From: Bacteroidota bacterium
Lineage (GTDB): Bacteria > Bacteroidota > Bacteroidia > Cytophagales > Cyclobacteriaceae
Length of the DNA: 8,659 bases
Assembly: GCA_023412765.1 (NCBI GenBank)
Contig: JAEZBX010000054.1
Location: 1-8,659, forward strand
Direction of reading: 5' to 3'
The notes beneath the pieces are model-generated. The model ran no database searches, was not told the DNA's origin, and worked only from the letters and a program-made list of their open reading frames with translations. Positions 1 through 6,428 of this stretch are shown here, one piece after another (within the stretch, counting starts at the first letter, position 1; each line of letters opens with the position of its first letter). Both the position numbers and the translations under genes were made by a program.

Positions 1-502
1 GAATTTGCCTGGTGTGATGGAGACCGTTCGAGTGCTGAATCGTGAGGGCTGGAAAATTGAAACGGAACATATTCGTGAGGGATTGGAAACCGTTGTGTCA
101 GCCACGGGCCTGAAAGGAAGGTGGCAGGTATTGGGGAAGAGACCTTTGGTGGTATGTGACACCGGGCATAACATTGATGGAATGCGAGAAGTGGTTCGAC
201 AGATTCAACGGCAAGGCTATCGCAAACTGTACATGGTTTTGGGTATGGTAAAAGGAAAGGATATTTTTTCGATACTCGGTATTCTTCCTAAGGATGCATA
301 TTATTTTTTTTGCCAACCAAAGATTCCCCGGTCGCTGGATGCGTCGATCTTATTTGAACATGCGAGATCCAGCAATATTCATGGTGAGATAGTGACGGAT
401 GTCAACGAAGCCATCCTTGCAGCTAAGCAGGTCGCTGGTGCCGAGGATATGATATTTGTGGGGGGAAGCACTTACGTGGTTGCAGAAATTGATGGCTTAT
501 GA
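1..502 (+). CDS. folC: Dihydrofolate synthase / folylpolyglutamate synthase, C-terminal part (5' end outside window)
   Basis: This cytoplasmic Mur-ligase-type enzyme adds glutamate to dihydropteroate and folates using ATP. Only about the last 166 residues are visible; the frame is open at base 2 and continues upstream, so the first in-window TTG or ATG codons are not the true start. The family is usually about 400-430 aa, so the N-terminal ATP-binding domain with its P-loop is missing here. What is seen is the end of the central domain (LKGRWQ, a typical FolC GRWQ motif) and the C-terminal ligase domain with CDTGHNIDGM, corresponding to the family's DGAHNxxG motif, and a closing GGSTYVVAE similar to the family's end. 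It ends in TGA at 500-502, and trmB begins 56 bases later on the same strand, which suggests co-transcription. The DTGHN variant in place of DGAHN does not look damaging, because the His-Asn pair is kept. Confidence 0.93.
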   Translation, partial: NLPGVMETVRVLNREGWKIETEHIREGLETVVSATGLKGRWQVLGKRPLVVCDTGHNIDGMREVVRQIQRQGYRKLYMVLGMVKGKDIFSILGILPKDAYYFFCQPKIPRSLDASILFEHARSSNIHGEIVTDVNEAILAAKQVAGAEDMIFVGGSTYVVAEIDGL

Positions 503-558
503 TTATGAAAGTGTTGTAGTGAAAGGTGTGTTAAACTTAAAACGATATTTGAGTACGA

Positions 559-1212
559 ATGAAGCGTAAACTGGAAAGGTTTAGAATTATTGAAGAACGT
601 ACAAATGTTATTGAGAGAAGTAAGGATATTTATGAAGAGATCAAGGGCAAATGGCGTGGTGAATACTTCAGGAACAACAATCCAATAACCGCGGAGCTTG
701 CCTGCGGAAGAGGCGAATACACTATCGGTCTGGCTGCACGTTTCCCTGAACGAAATTATATCGGGATTGACATTAAGGGCGAACGGATATGGAAAGGGAG
801 TACTTTGGCAGTGGAACAAAATCTTACCAATGTTGCCTTCTTGCGTACGCCAATTCTATTGATAGAAAACTTCTTTGAACCCGGTGAGCTTGATGAAATA
901 TGGATTACGTTTCCTGACCCTCGCCCTAGAAAGAGAGACGTTAAGAGGAGGTTAACCAGTCCTCGTTACCTTGACATTTACAAACGACTGGTAAAGCCTG
1001 GAAGTTATTTTAGACTAAAGACTGACAATACAATGCTTTATGAGTATACGCTTGAAGTGGTTCAGTCAAGAAATGACATATTTGATCTAAAATATACCGA
1101 TAGTCTGTATGAATCGGATTTGCGTGACGAGTGTTTTGATATTAGAACTAAATACGAAGAACAGTTTTCTCTGAAGGGTGAGACAATAAAATATTTGAGG
1201 TTTAGATTTTAA
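559..1212 (+). CDS. trmB: tRNA (guanine-N7-)-methyltransferase
   Basis: TrmB transfers a methyl group from S-adenosylmethionine to N7 of guanine 46 in the variable loop of many tRNAs. The 217-aa product has the normal family length. Visible landmarks: SAM-binding motif I ELACGRGEY at residues 46-54, the following acidic strand GIDIKGERIW at 69-78, the TrmB signature ITFPDPRPRKR at 116-126 followed by a basic KRRL, the TDN motif at 155-157 and the C-terminal TKYEEQF at 197-203. The signature has RPRKRDVKRR where proteobacterial enzymes have WPKKRHHKRR; the key FPDP part is intact. The start is well fixed, since an in-frame TGA lies at 550-552 just before the ATG. No Shine-Dalgarno sequence is seen. 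It sits 56 bp after folC and 16 bp before the TPR gene. Confidence 0.95.
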   Translation: MKRKLERFRIIEERTNVIERSKDIYEEIKGKWRGEYFRNNNPITAELACGRGEYTIGLAARFPERNYIGIDIKGERIWKGSTLAVEQNLTNVAFLRTPILLIENFFEPGELDEIWITFPDPRPRKRDVKRRLTSPRYLDIYKRLVKPGSYFRLKTDNTMLYEYTLEVVQSRNDIFDLKYTDSLYESDLRDECFDIRTKYEEQFSLKGETIKYLRFRF

Positions 1213-1228
1213 GTTGGTAATTTTCTTT

Positions 1229-1735
1229 ATGGACGAAGAAACAAATTTTGAATTGGAAGAAAAGTTTTTAAGGGCTGATCGCTTGATTTCCGAAAATAAA
1301 ATCAGCGACGCTGCGCACCTTCTAGATGAAATTTTGCACGAGGCACCGGACTTCGGTAAAGCACATAACCACCTTGGATGGCTTCATGAAACGAAGTTTA
1401 AAAATTACGACAAAGCGCAGGAGCATTACCGTCTTGCAATCAAATTTTCTCCTCACTATCCGGCCGCACACTATAACTACTGTTATTGCCTGTCGACCCT
1501 GAGAAAGTATGATGAATTAGAGAAAGTCCTGGAGCAGGCGATCAAGGTGTCAGGTATCAGCTACGCGACTATTTACAATGAGTACGGACTTCTGCGGGAG
1601 GTGCAAGGCAACTACGATGATGCAATTCACTACTTCAAACTACACATCCAAAACTCTTTCGACTCGAAGAGCATCGAGACCGCAGCGGAGTCGATAAAAC
1701 GGTGTGAGCGGAAGAAGCAGCTGATTGGGAATTGA
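1229..1735 (+). CDS. Cytoplasmic tetratricopeptide-repeat (TPR) protein, function unknown
   Basis: This is a 168-aa soluble protein with no signal peptide or membrane segment. It consists almost wholly of four helical TPR units, roughly residues 8-41, 42-76, 77-110 and 112-146. Conserved TPR spacing shows in AHNHLGWLHE...AQEHYRLAIKFSP and IYNEYGLLREVQGNYDDAIHYF. TPR proteins bind partners, and nothing here says which. An in-frame TTG at 1214 would add five hydrophobic residues (MVIFF), but ATG 1229 is preferred. The gene follows trmB closely, so it probably shares its transcript. Its TGA stop is also the first three bases of the octamer repeat array, and the last residues (LIGN) are coded by repeat-like DNA, so the original C-terminus may have been altered by the repeat. 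Confidence 0.85.
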   Translation: MDEETNFELEEKFLRADRLISENKISDAAHLLDEILHEAPDFGKAHNHLGWLHETKFKNYDKAQEHYRLAIKFSPHYPAAHYNYCYCLSTLRKYDELEKVLEQAIKVSGISYATIYNEYGLLREVQGNYDDAIHYFKLHIQNSFDSKSIETAAESIKRCERKKQLIGN

Positions 1736-1780
1736 AAATTAGAAGATTAGAAAATTGGAAGATTGGAAGATTAAAATATT
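1733..1780. repeat. Tandem octamer repeat (consensus RGAAGATT), six units
   Basis: Six 8-bp units run head to tail: TGAAAATT, AGAAGATT, AGAAAATT, GGAAGATT, GGAAGATT, AAAATATT. The two central GGAAGATT copies are identical and the outer ones drift. The first unit contains the TGA stop of the TPR gene, and repeat-like sequence (GATTGGGAATT) extends back into its last codons. The array fills the gap between two convergent genes. It resembles the short purine-rich intergenic repeats seen in many Bacteroidota genomes (from memory). Confidence 0.75.
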
Positions 1781-1782
1781 GT

Positions 1783-1800
1783 GCAAAGCACCGCCTTTGC
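1783..1800 (-). terminator. Possible transcription terminator for smc (hairpin between convergent genes)
   Basis: GCAAAG and CTTTGC form a perfect 6-bp stem around a 6-base loop. Read on the minus strand it lies 64 bases after the smc stop and is followed by ACAATATTTTAATCTT, which is AT-rich but not a clean T-run. A competing fold GTGC-AAA-GCAC starts at 1781, and a short palindrome CGTGC-C-GCACG is at 1800-1810. Position and strand favour smc; it could also serve the TPR gene in reverse. The weak T-tract keeps confidence low. Confidence 0.4.
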
Positions 1801-1816
1801 GTGCCGCACGGACTAC

Positions 1817-1837
1817 TACTTACTACTTACTTCTTAC
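1817..1837. repeat. Short tandem heptamer repeat (TACTTAC)
   Basis: Three 7-bp units are seen: TACTTAC, TACTTAC, TTCTTAC, with a degenerate GACTAC before them. The array ends 28 bases beyond the smc stop. Together with the octamer array it makes up most of the 129-bp convergent gap. Confidence 0.6.
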
Positions 1838-1864
1838 CACATCAACTCAAGCCGAGCGAACCGA

Positions 1865-4800
1865 TCACGCAAGTTCGCGCAAATCCACCGGCACAACTCG
1901 GGAAATTCCCTTCTCAACCATCGTGATACCATAGATCACATCAGTTGAGCTCATCGTCCGCTTGTTGTGCGTAACAATTACGAACTGCGAATCCTTGCTA
2001 AAGTTTCTGATGATGTTGTTAAACTTATCAATGTTCGCATCATCTAGCGGAGCATCAACCTCATCAAAAATACAGAATGGAGCAGGCTTTAACAGGTACA
2101 TACTGAAAAGCAGTGCTGTTGCTGTAAGCGTCTTTTCTCCTCCCGATAATTGGTTGATGGTTAATGGCCTCTTGCCTTTGGGTTTCGCAATGATGTCGAT
2201 TTCGGAATCCAGGGGATTATTAGGATCCAGGAGCTTAAGATCGCATTCGTCTCCTTCTGTAAACAACGATCTGAATACACGTATGAAGTGTTCCTTGATT
2301 TGGTTGAAGGCATCCATGAAACTTTGACTCGCTACACCTTCGATCTCGGTAATAGTATTCAGCAGTGAATCCTTTGCCTTCAGCAAATCATCCTTTTGAG
2401 TAAGGATAAAATCGTTGCGTTCTTTGATTTCGTTATAAGCCTCCATAGCCATAGGGTTGATAGGGCCCATGTTGTCGAGGCGGTCGCGTATCTTTTGTAC
2501 TTCCTGACGAATCTTGTCCTCATCTGCAAGCGCTAAAGCTTCAGCTTCCTCTTCGGTTGACTCACCGATTACTGAATCGAGATCCGTGTTAAATTCGACG
2601 GACAAACGTTCCTTCACTGAATTTAGCTGCATCCTGCTATCACCAAGTTGGTTCTGCAGCTCCAGCAGCAATGTGTCGATGTTCTGGCGTTGGTGCTGGA
2701 TTTCACGAAGCTGTTTTTCCACCTGGTCGATGCTTCCGCGCGAATCATAGTATTCTTTCTCCGCTTCACTGAGACCTTTTTCCATCTCATCTTTTTCAGC
2801 ATACATTCCCTGCAGTTCCTCATCATTGGACTGCGTTGTCTCAATGATATTGCGGATCTCGTCTTCATTCTTTTTTAGCTCAACGACATTTGCTTCAATG
2901 CGCTGACTGCTTTGATCCATGGATTCCTGCTTGAAGCGGGTTTCCTGTTCAATACTTTTTACGCGATTCTCCTGTTGATGGAAGAAGATGTTTTGCTCGT
3001 TGTAAGCCGCTGACTTTTGAGTGAGCAGCTCACTGTTTGCCGTGAGGTTTTCGGTGATGGTACCGAGCTTTATTTCGTGCTCTTCAAGGTCGTGCAATGC
3101 TTGCTGCGCCTTTGGCTTCAGTTCATCAAGTTCCTTTAAGAGTGTATCAATTTTCTCAAGAATGTCTTCGCTTCGCAGGTCGGCGTTGCTGAGCATTTGA
3201 GCAAATTGCTCGCGCTTAGTACGTACCGATACAAACTCTTCATTTACCTGGCGAATGGAATTCTGAACTTCTTCGATCTGCTGACGCAGCTTGTTATTTC
3301 TTAATTTTTCAAGATCGGTCTGTTTTTCCAACAAGCTTGATCTAATTTCGTCCAGCTTGCGAGTCAGCTCTTTTATCTCTTTGTCGAGCTTCTCCATATT
3401 CTTGGCGCGACCGATCTTCTTACCTTCGAACAAGCCAACCGACCCACCGGAGATACTGAATCTGCGCTTAGTGAGTTTACCGTTCTTGGTTATGAATGTG
3501 TTCTCTTCGCCTTGCGGAATTTTTTTGATATCGCCTTCATAGATATAAACGCCGTCAAGAATGAAGGACATCAGCTTTTTATACTTCTGATCGTACTCTA
3601 TGATCTCCGTTGCGGGGAAAGCATTGTCGTAGATTTTTGCCGGTGTTGATTCAAAACGTTCAAATGAATCCAGTATAAAGAAATGCGCTTTACCTTTTGC
3701 CGCATCGCTAAGAATATTAATGGCATCATATGCTTCAGCTTCGTGTTCAACTATGTAGTAGTTGAGGTAAGGCTCAAGATAATTTTCGATTGATACACGA
3801 TATTCTTCGGAAGTTGTAAGTATATCGGAAAGGAGAGGGGCATTCTTTCCAACCTTCTTTTTAAGGAATTTGATGGCTTCAGGAAAACCTTCAAGATTTT
3901 CTACCAAAGATTTGGTGAGGTTGTATTCGTTCTGCCGCGCGTCGAGTTTACGACCTGTGAGGTTCATTTCCTCGCGGATCATTTCAATTGTTTTCTCAGC
4001 GTCGGCAATGCGTTCCTGAACGCGTTCCTCTTCCGCCTTCAGATTTTCTTCCTGTTTGTTTTTCGAGTCAAGTTCTTGTTGAAGTATCTTCAACTTATTT
4101 TCAAATTCCGCCAGGCTGGCAGTTTGATTGGTCGTATCAGTCGCGTGCTTCTCCAGTTCCTGTTTGAGGGATGAGATCTGGATCTCACGAATTTCAACCC
4201 CTTTGTTGATCTGAAAGCTTTCTTCCTGATGCTCGCGCTGAACCCTTCTGATTGAGTCAGCCTGTTGTTGAAGTTCCGCAGTAATTCTTTTCTGTTCCTC
4301 GTAGTCAGCTTTCAGCGAATCAACTTTTTCTTTGATCTCCGCAAGTATGTCCTCGGCGGAAGCTTTCTCCGTCTCAAGACTTTGAATACTGAATCTAGCC
4401 CGGTCGTTGCTTTTCTTGTCTTGTTCGATCTGATCCCGAAGTCCGGCAGCGCGATCATTAAGATATTTTAGCCGGGTATTTTTGATTTGTTTCTCGCTTT
4501 CGTAATGTCTGATCTTCGATACAAACTCGTTGATCGCCTTTTGCCGGGTAGAAAGGGTCTTTTCTTTGATGATAAGCTCCGCCTTAGCTTTTTCTATCAC
4601 TGCTTCTTTTTCAGAGATGTCAGCAGCGAGAGCTATTTTGCGGTTATTTTCTTCTTCAACCTGTTTGGTGAGATTGTTAAACTTTTCCTTTTGCTTGTTA
4701 ACAACAACCTTCGCGAGGTGAATACTTTTGTTCTTATATTCTTCCTTAATGCGATAGTAGTTTTCCGTTTGCTTTGCCTGTTTCTCCAGGCTTTTCATAT

Positions 4801-5401
4801 TCTTTTCAATTTCGAAAAGAAGGTCTTCAACTCGTTCAAGGTCTGCATCGGTGTCCTCCAGCTTTTTGAGGGTTTCCTTCTTGCGTTTCTTGAACTTTGA
4901 AATTCCGGCTGCTTCTTCGAACAACATGCGGCGACTATTGTCCTTGTCGTTTAGGATGTCATCCACCATACCCAACTCGATAATCGCATAACTGTTTGAT
5001 GCTATACCAGTATCCAGGAATAGATTGGTGATGTCTTTCAAACGGCACACGACACCGTTAAGCAGATATTCACTTTCACCTGTCCTGTAAAGTCGGCGGG
5101 TGATTGTAATCTGGGAGTATTCTGTGGGGAGGATATTTCGAGTATTGTTGATGGTCAGTGATACCTCCGCCATCTGCTGCGGACTGCGCTGACTTGTGCC
5201 ATTAAAAATAACGTTCTCCATTTTTTCGGAGCGCAGGGCACTGGTTTTTTGCTCTCCGAGCACCCAGCGAATAGAGTCTACAACATTTGATTTTCCGCAT
5301 CCATTTGGCCCAACAATCCCCGTGATCCCTTCATCAAAATTGATAACGATTTTGTCGGCAAAACTTTTGAAGCCCTTAATCTCCAGTTTCGCTAATTGCA
5401 T
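1865..5401 (-). CDS. smc: Chromosome partition protein SMC
   Basis: SMC is the ATPase of the bacterial condensin (with ScpA and ScpB), which loops and organises chromosomal DNA. The 1178-aa protein has the full-length SMC plan: N-terminal head with Walker A GPNGCGKSN (31-39) and MENVIFNGT (61-69); first coiled coil about 170-500; hinge about 503-655 (from GFPEAIKFLKKKVG to SGGSVGLFEGKKIG); second coiled coil about 660-1010; C-terminal head with signature LSGGEK (1085-1090), Walker B FCIFDEVDAPLDD (catalytic Asp1113/Glu1114) and His1145 in VTHNK. The EEAAGISK motif (162-169) is intact. At the Q-loop (IIELGMVDDIL, 140-150) Leu143 stands where SMC and Rad50 proteins usually have Gln. The start is ATG at 5401, and MQLAKLEIKGFKSF is a typical SMC beginning. 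No Shine-Dalgarno sequence precedes it; upstream bases are CTACAAAA. It is convergent with the TPR gene and divergent from the gene at 5725. No scpA or scpB is in the window. Confidence 0.98.
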   Translation of the reverse strand: MQLAKLEIKGFKSFADKIVINFDEGITGIVGPNGCGKSNVVDSIRWVLGEQKTSALRSEKMENVIFNGTSQRSPQQMAEVSLTINNTRNILPTEYSQITITRRLYRTGESEYLLNGVVCRLKDITNLFLDTGIASNSYAIIELGMVDDILNDKDNSRRMLFEEAAGISKFKKRKKETLKKLEDTDADLERVEDLLFEIEKNMKSLEKQAKQTENYYRIKEEYKNKSIHLAKVVVNKQKEKFNNLTKQVEEENNRKIALAADISEKEAVIEKAKAELIIKEKTLSTRQKAINEFVSKIRHYESEKQIKNTRLKYLNDRAAGLRDQIEQDKKSNDRARFSIQSLETEKASAEDILAEIKEKVDSLKADYEEQKRITAELQQQADSIRRVQREHQEESFQINKGVEIREIQISSLKQELEKHATDTTNQTASLAEFENKLKILQQELDSKNKQEENLKAEEERVQERIADAEKTIEMIREEMNLTGRKLDARQNEYNLTKSLVENLEGFPEAIKFLKKKVGKNAPLLSDILTTSEEYRVSIENYLEPYLNYYIVEHEAEAYDAINILSDAAKGKAHFFILDSFERFESTPAKIYDNAFPATEIIEYDQKYKKLMSFILDGVYIYEGDIKKIPQGEENTFITKNGKLTKRRFSISGGSVGLFEGKKIGRAKNMEKLDKEIKELTRKLDEIRSSLLEKQTDLEKLRNNKLRQQIEEVQNSIRQVNEEFVSVRTKREQFAQMLSNADLRSEDILEKIDTLLKELDELKPKAQQALHDLEEHEIKLGTITENLTANSELLTQKSAAYNEQNIFFHQQENRVKSIEQETRFKQESMDQSSQRIEANVVELKKNEDEIRNIIETTQSNDEELQGMYAEKDEMEKGLSEAEKEYYDSRGSIDQVEKQLREIQHQRQNIDTLLLELQNQLGDSRMQLNSVKERLSVEFNTDLDSVIGESTEEEAEALALADEDKIRQEVQKIRDRLDNMGPINPMAMEAYNEIKERNDFILTQKDDLLKAKDSLLNTITEIEGVASQSFMDAFNQIKEHFIRVFRSLFTEGDECDLKLLDPNNPLDSEIDIIAKPKGKRPLTINQLSGGEKTLTATALLFSMYLLKPAPFCIFDEVDAPLDDANIDKFNNIIRNFSKDSQFVIVTHNKRTMSSTDVIYGITMVEKGISRVVPVDLRELA

Positions 5402-5418
5402 TTTTGTAGTGGTTGAAA

Positions 5419-5467
5419 GTTTAAGGTTTAAAGTTTAAGGTTTGAAGTTTGAGGTTTGAAGCTTAAC
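5419..5467. repeat. Tandem heptamer array (GTTTRAR), copy A, next to the smc start
   Basis: Six clear 7-bp units (GTTTAAG, GTTTAAA, GTTTAAG, GTTTGAA, GTTTGAG, GTTTGAA) occupy 5419-5460. A degenerate unit lies on each side (GTTGAAA at 5412, GCTTAAC at 5461). The variation is nearly confined to purine swaps at positions 4-7. The array lies 18 bases upstream of the smc ATG, so it would be in the untranslated leader of any smc transcript. Confidence 0.85.
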
Positions 5468-5469
5468 AT

Positions 5470-5502
5470 CAAACCTAAGACTCAAAATTTTCACGCATCC
5501 AA
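5470..5502 (-). promoter_or_regulatory. Candidate proximal smc promoter (Bacteroidota-type)
   Basis: On the minus strand TAGGTTTG (5477 down to 5470) matches the Bacteroidota -7 consensus TAnnTTTG. A TTG (5502 down to 5500) lies 22 bases upstream as a possible -33 element, inside the accepted spacing range but at its long end. Transcription would begin near 5463, giving a leader of about 60 bases that contains only heptamer array A. The -7 box looks like heptamer sequence itself (AGGTTTGA), so the match could be a by-product of the repeat. Confidence 0.4.
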
Positions 5503-5562
5503 TAATTACAAGTTTAAGAACTGGGGTTTATTGGATTGCAGCACAGCTACATAAGTATCCTG

Positions 5563-5598
5563 ACCTCAAAACTTGAACTTGTAACCTTAACTTTAAAC
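5563..5598. repeat. Heptamer array, copy B, inverted relative to copy A
   Basis: The units read ACCTCAA, AACTTGA, ACTTGTA, ACCTTAA, CTTTAAAC, which are heptamers of the GTTTAAG type on the other strand. Two blocks are complementary to array A in matching order: 5583-5598 pairs with 5426-5442 (one extra T) and 5563-5574 pairs with 5445-5455 (one extra A). The units are less regular than in copy A. Confidence 0.65.
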
Positions 5599-5605
5599 AA
5601 GTCGG

Positions 5606-5637
5606 CAAAGATAAGGTACTGGTTTCGGCAATTCAAA
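5606..5637 (-). promoter_or_regulatory. Strong candidate smc promoter (TTTG-N20-TATCTTTG)
   Basis: On the minus strand TTTG (5637 down to 5634) is followed after exactly 20 bases by TATCTTTG (5613 down to 5606). Both elements match the Bacteroidota -33 and -7 consensus (TTTG and TAnnTTTG) with no mismatch and ideal spacing. Transcription should start near 5600, just before heptamer array B. The smc leader would then be about 200 bases and contain both arrays. The consensus is established for Bacteroides and Flavobacterium; its use here is inferred. Confidence 0.6.
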
Positions 5638-5724
5638 ATAAAAGTTTCGCTGAAGAAAGTACATCAATTTTGTGGCTTAACGGGCTGGAATAGGTCATTT
5701 GAATTAATTTCATAATTTTGGTTC

Positions 5725-6276
5725 ATGGACGATTTTCAATTTTGGTTGTACGTCATTATTGGGGTCATCTACCTTGTGGTCCGGGCCATGAAAAAGAAGG
5801 CTCCGCAAGAGCCGACTGATTTTCCGGATGCAAGACCGGAGCAGCCCGCGACACGTTTCGATCCGCCGACAGCCAAGCCAAGACCACCATCAAAGACGCT
5901 GACATTCGAAGAACTTTTGCGGGAGATTACGGAATCAAAAACGCAGACGCAAGAACCAGTTGTGCCCAAGGAGGAGTACGTTGACTATGATGATAATCTG
6001 AAAGATGAAGTTGAAGATCTCGAAGATGTAAATTATGACTACCGCAATGACAAGGTTGCAAGGGAATTCGCCGCTGCGGAGCAACAAGCGTTCAGACATA
6101 GATCGTTGGAAGAAACAATGAACGTTGCAAAAACAGAAACAAAATTTGAGAAGTTTAAAGTCTTTGAGCAGCAACAGCAATCCAACCTCGTGGATAGTTA
6201 TCTCAGCGATTTTTATGATCCCGAAGGGTTGAAGAAGGCTATTGTAATGAGCGAAATTCTTAAACCGAAATTCTAA
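5725..6276 (+). CDS. Small membrane-anchored acidic protein, conserved-type hypothetical
   Basis: The function is not recognised. The 183-aa product starts with a single hydrophobic segment (residues 5-20, FQFWLYVIIGVIYLVV) followed at once by RAMKKK, the pattern of an N-out or signal-anchor helix with the body in the cytoplasm. Then comes a Pro-rich linker (about 27-57), a short motif TFEELLREITE (60-70), a very acidic Asp/Glu/Tyr stretch (about 82-109), a charged Gln-rich region, and a C-terminal block YDPEGLKKAIVMSEILKPKF (164-183). The last block and the FEELLREI motif resemble short conserved ends I recall from uncharacterised Bacteroidota proteins (LRKAxIxSEIL type), so they may be docking sites. 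The ATG lies right after an AT-rich stretch and no Shine-Dalgarno is seen. It is divergent from smc, and no functional link to smc is shown. Confidence 0.8.
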   Translation: MDDFQFWLYVIIGVIYLVVRAMKKKAPQEPTDFPDARPEQPATRFDPPTAKPRPPSKTLTFEELLREITESKTQTQEPVVPKEEYVDYDDNLKDEVEDLEDVNYDYRNDKVAREFAAAEQQAFRHRSLEETMNVAKTETKFEKFKVFEQQQQSNLVDSYLSDFYDPEGLKKAIVMSEILKPKF

Positions 6277-6428
6277 TTTTTTAGACTAAATCTTACAAGG
6301 CTTAGTTAAGCAGTTTTTTCAAGCAGCGCCAACCCCTGGAACAGCGATCTTTACCCTTATTTATTATTGGGGTTACTATAATTTTTTGAAGGCAATTAAG
6401 ACGAGAGTTTGTCAATAATTTTTTAACA
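6277..6428. other. 152-bp intergenic region before the secreted-protein operon
   Basis: No gene is seen. The region is AT-rich. It holds a weak hairpin with a T-run near 6300 and a long-range complementary pair, AACCCC (6331-6336) and GGGGTT (6369-6374), followed by ATTTTTTG. No TTG/TAnnTTTG promoter pair with correct spacing was found, so the promoter of the operon is not identified. Confidence 0.5.
6300..6319 (+). terminator. Weak candidate terminator after the gene at 5725
   Basis: GCTT-AGTT-AAGC (stem 4 bp, tetraloop) is followed by AGTTTTTT. It lies 23 bases after the stop codon in the right orientation. The stem is short and contains only two G-C pairs, so termination would be inefficient unless helped by a factor. 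Confidence 0.3.

Larger units (their letters stand above)
5402..5724. other. 323-bp divergent intergenic region between smc and the gene at 5725
   Basis: No credible coding sequence is seen on either strand. From the smc side it holds a heptamer array next to the smc start, a candidate proximal promoter, a central stretch of scattered heptamer-like pieces (for example AAGTTTAAGAA near 5510), a second array in opposite orientation, and a strong candidate smc promoter. The last 85 bases before the gene at 5725 are AT-rich and show no convincing promoter pair for that gene. Confidence 0.7.

Noticed and set aside
98..819. Minus-strand frames opposite folC and trmB (98-316, 472-819)
   Set aside because: Antisense to well-recognised genes, with no supporting motif or start context.
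1214..1228. TTG start for the TPR gene
   Set aside because: It adds only MVIFF two bases after the trmB stop; the ATG at 1229 gives a normal TPR N-terminus.
1732..1926. 64-codon plus-strand frame after the TPR gene
   Set aside because: It translates the octamer repeat, the hairpin and the antisense of the smc end; its composition is repeat-like and it has no recognisable domain.
1962..5438. Several plus-strand frames and one minus-strand frame of 60-140 codons inside smc
   Set aside because: All lie within smc, which is a complete, strongly conserved coding sequence. The translations are rich in Ser/Phe/Leu, as expected for antisense of coiled-coil codons, and have no domains.
5419..5598. 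CRISPR array
   Set aside because: Units are 7 bp, contiguous and without spacers, and there are no cas genes.
5713..5720. TAATTTTG as a -7 promoter box for the gene at 5725
   Set aside because: It matches TAnnTTTG, but it lies 4 bases before the ATG, which would force a leaderless mRNA, and no TTG occurs 17-23 bases upstream.
6331..6374. AACCCC/GGGGTT pair followed by a T-run as a terminator or riboswitch
   Set aside because: A 6-bp stem with a 32-base unstructured loop; no conserved riboswitch core is visible, and such pairs arise by chance.
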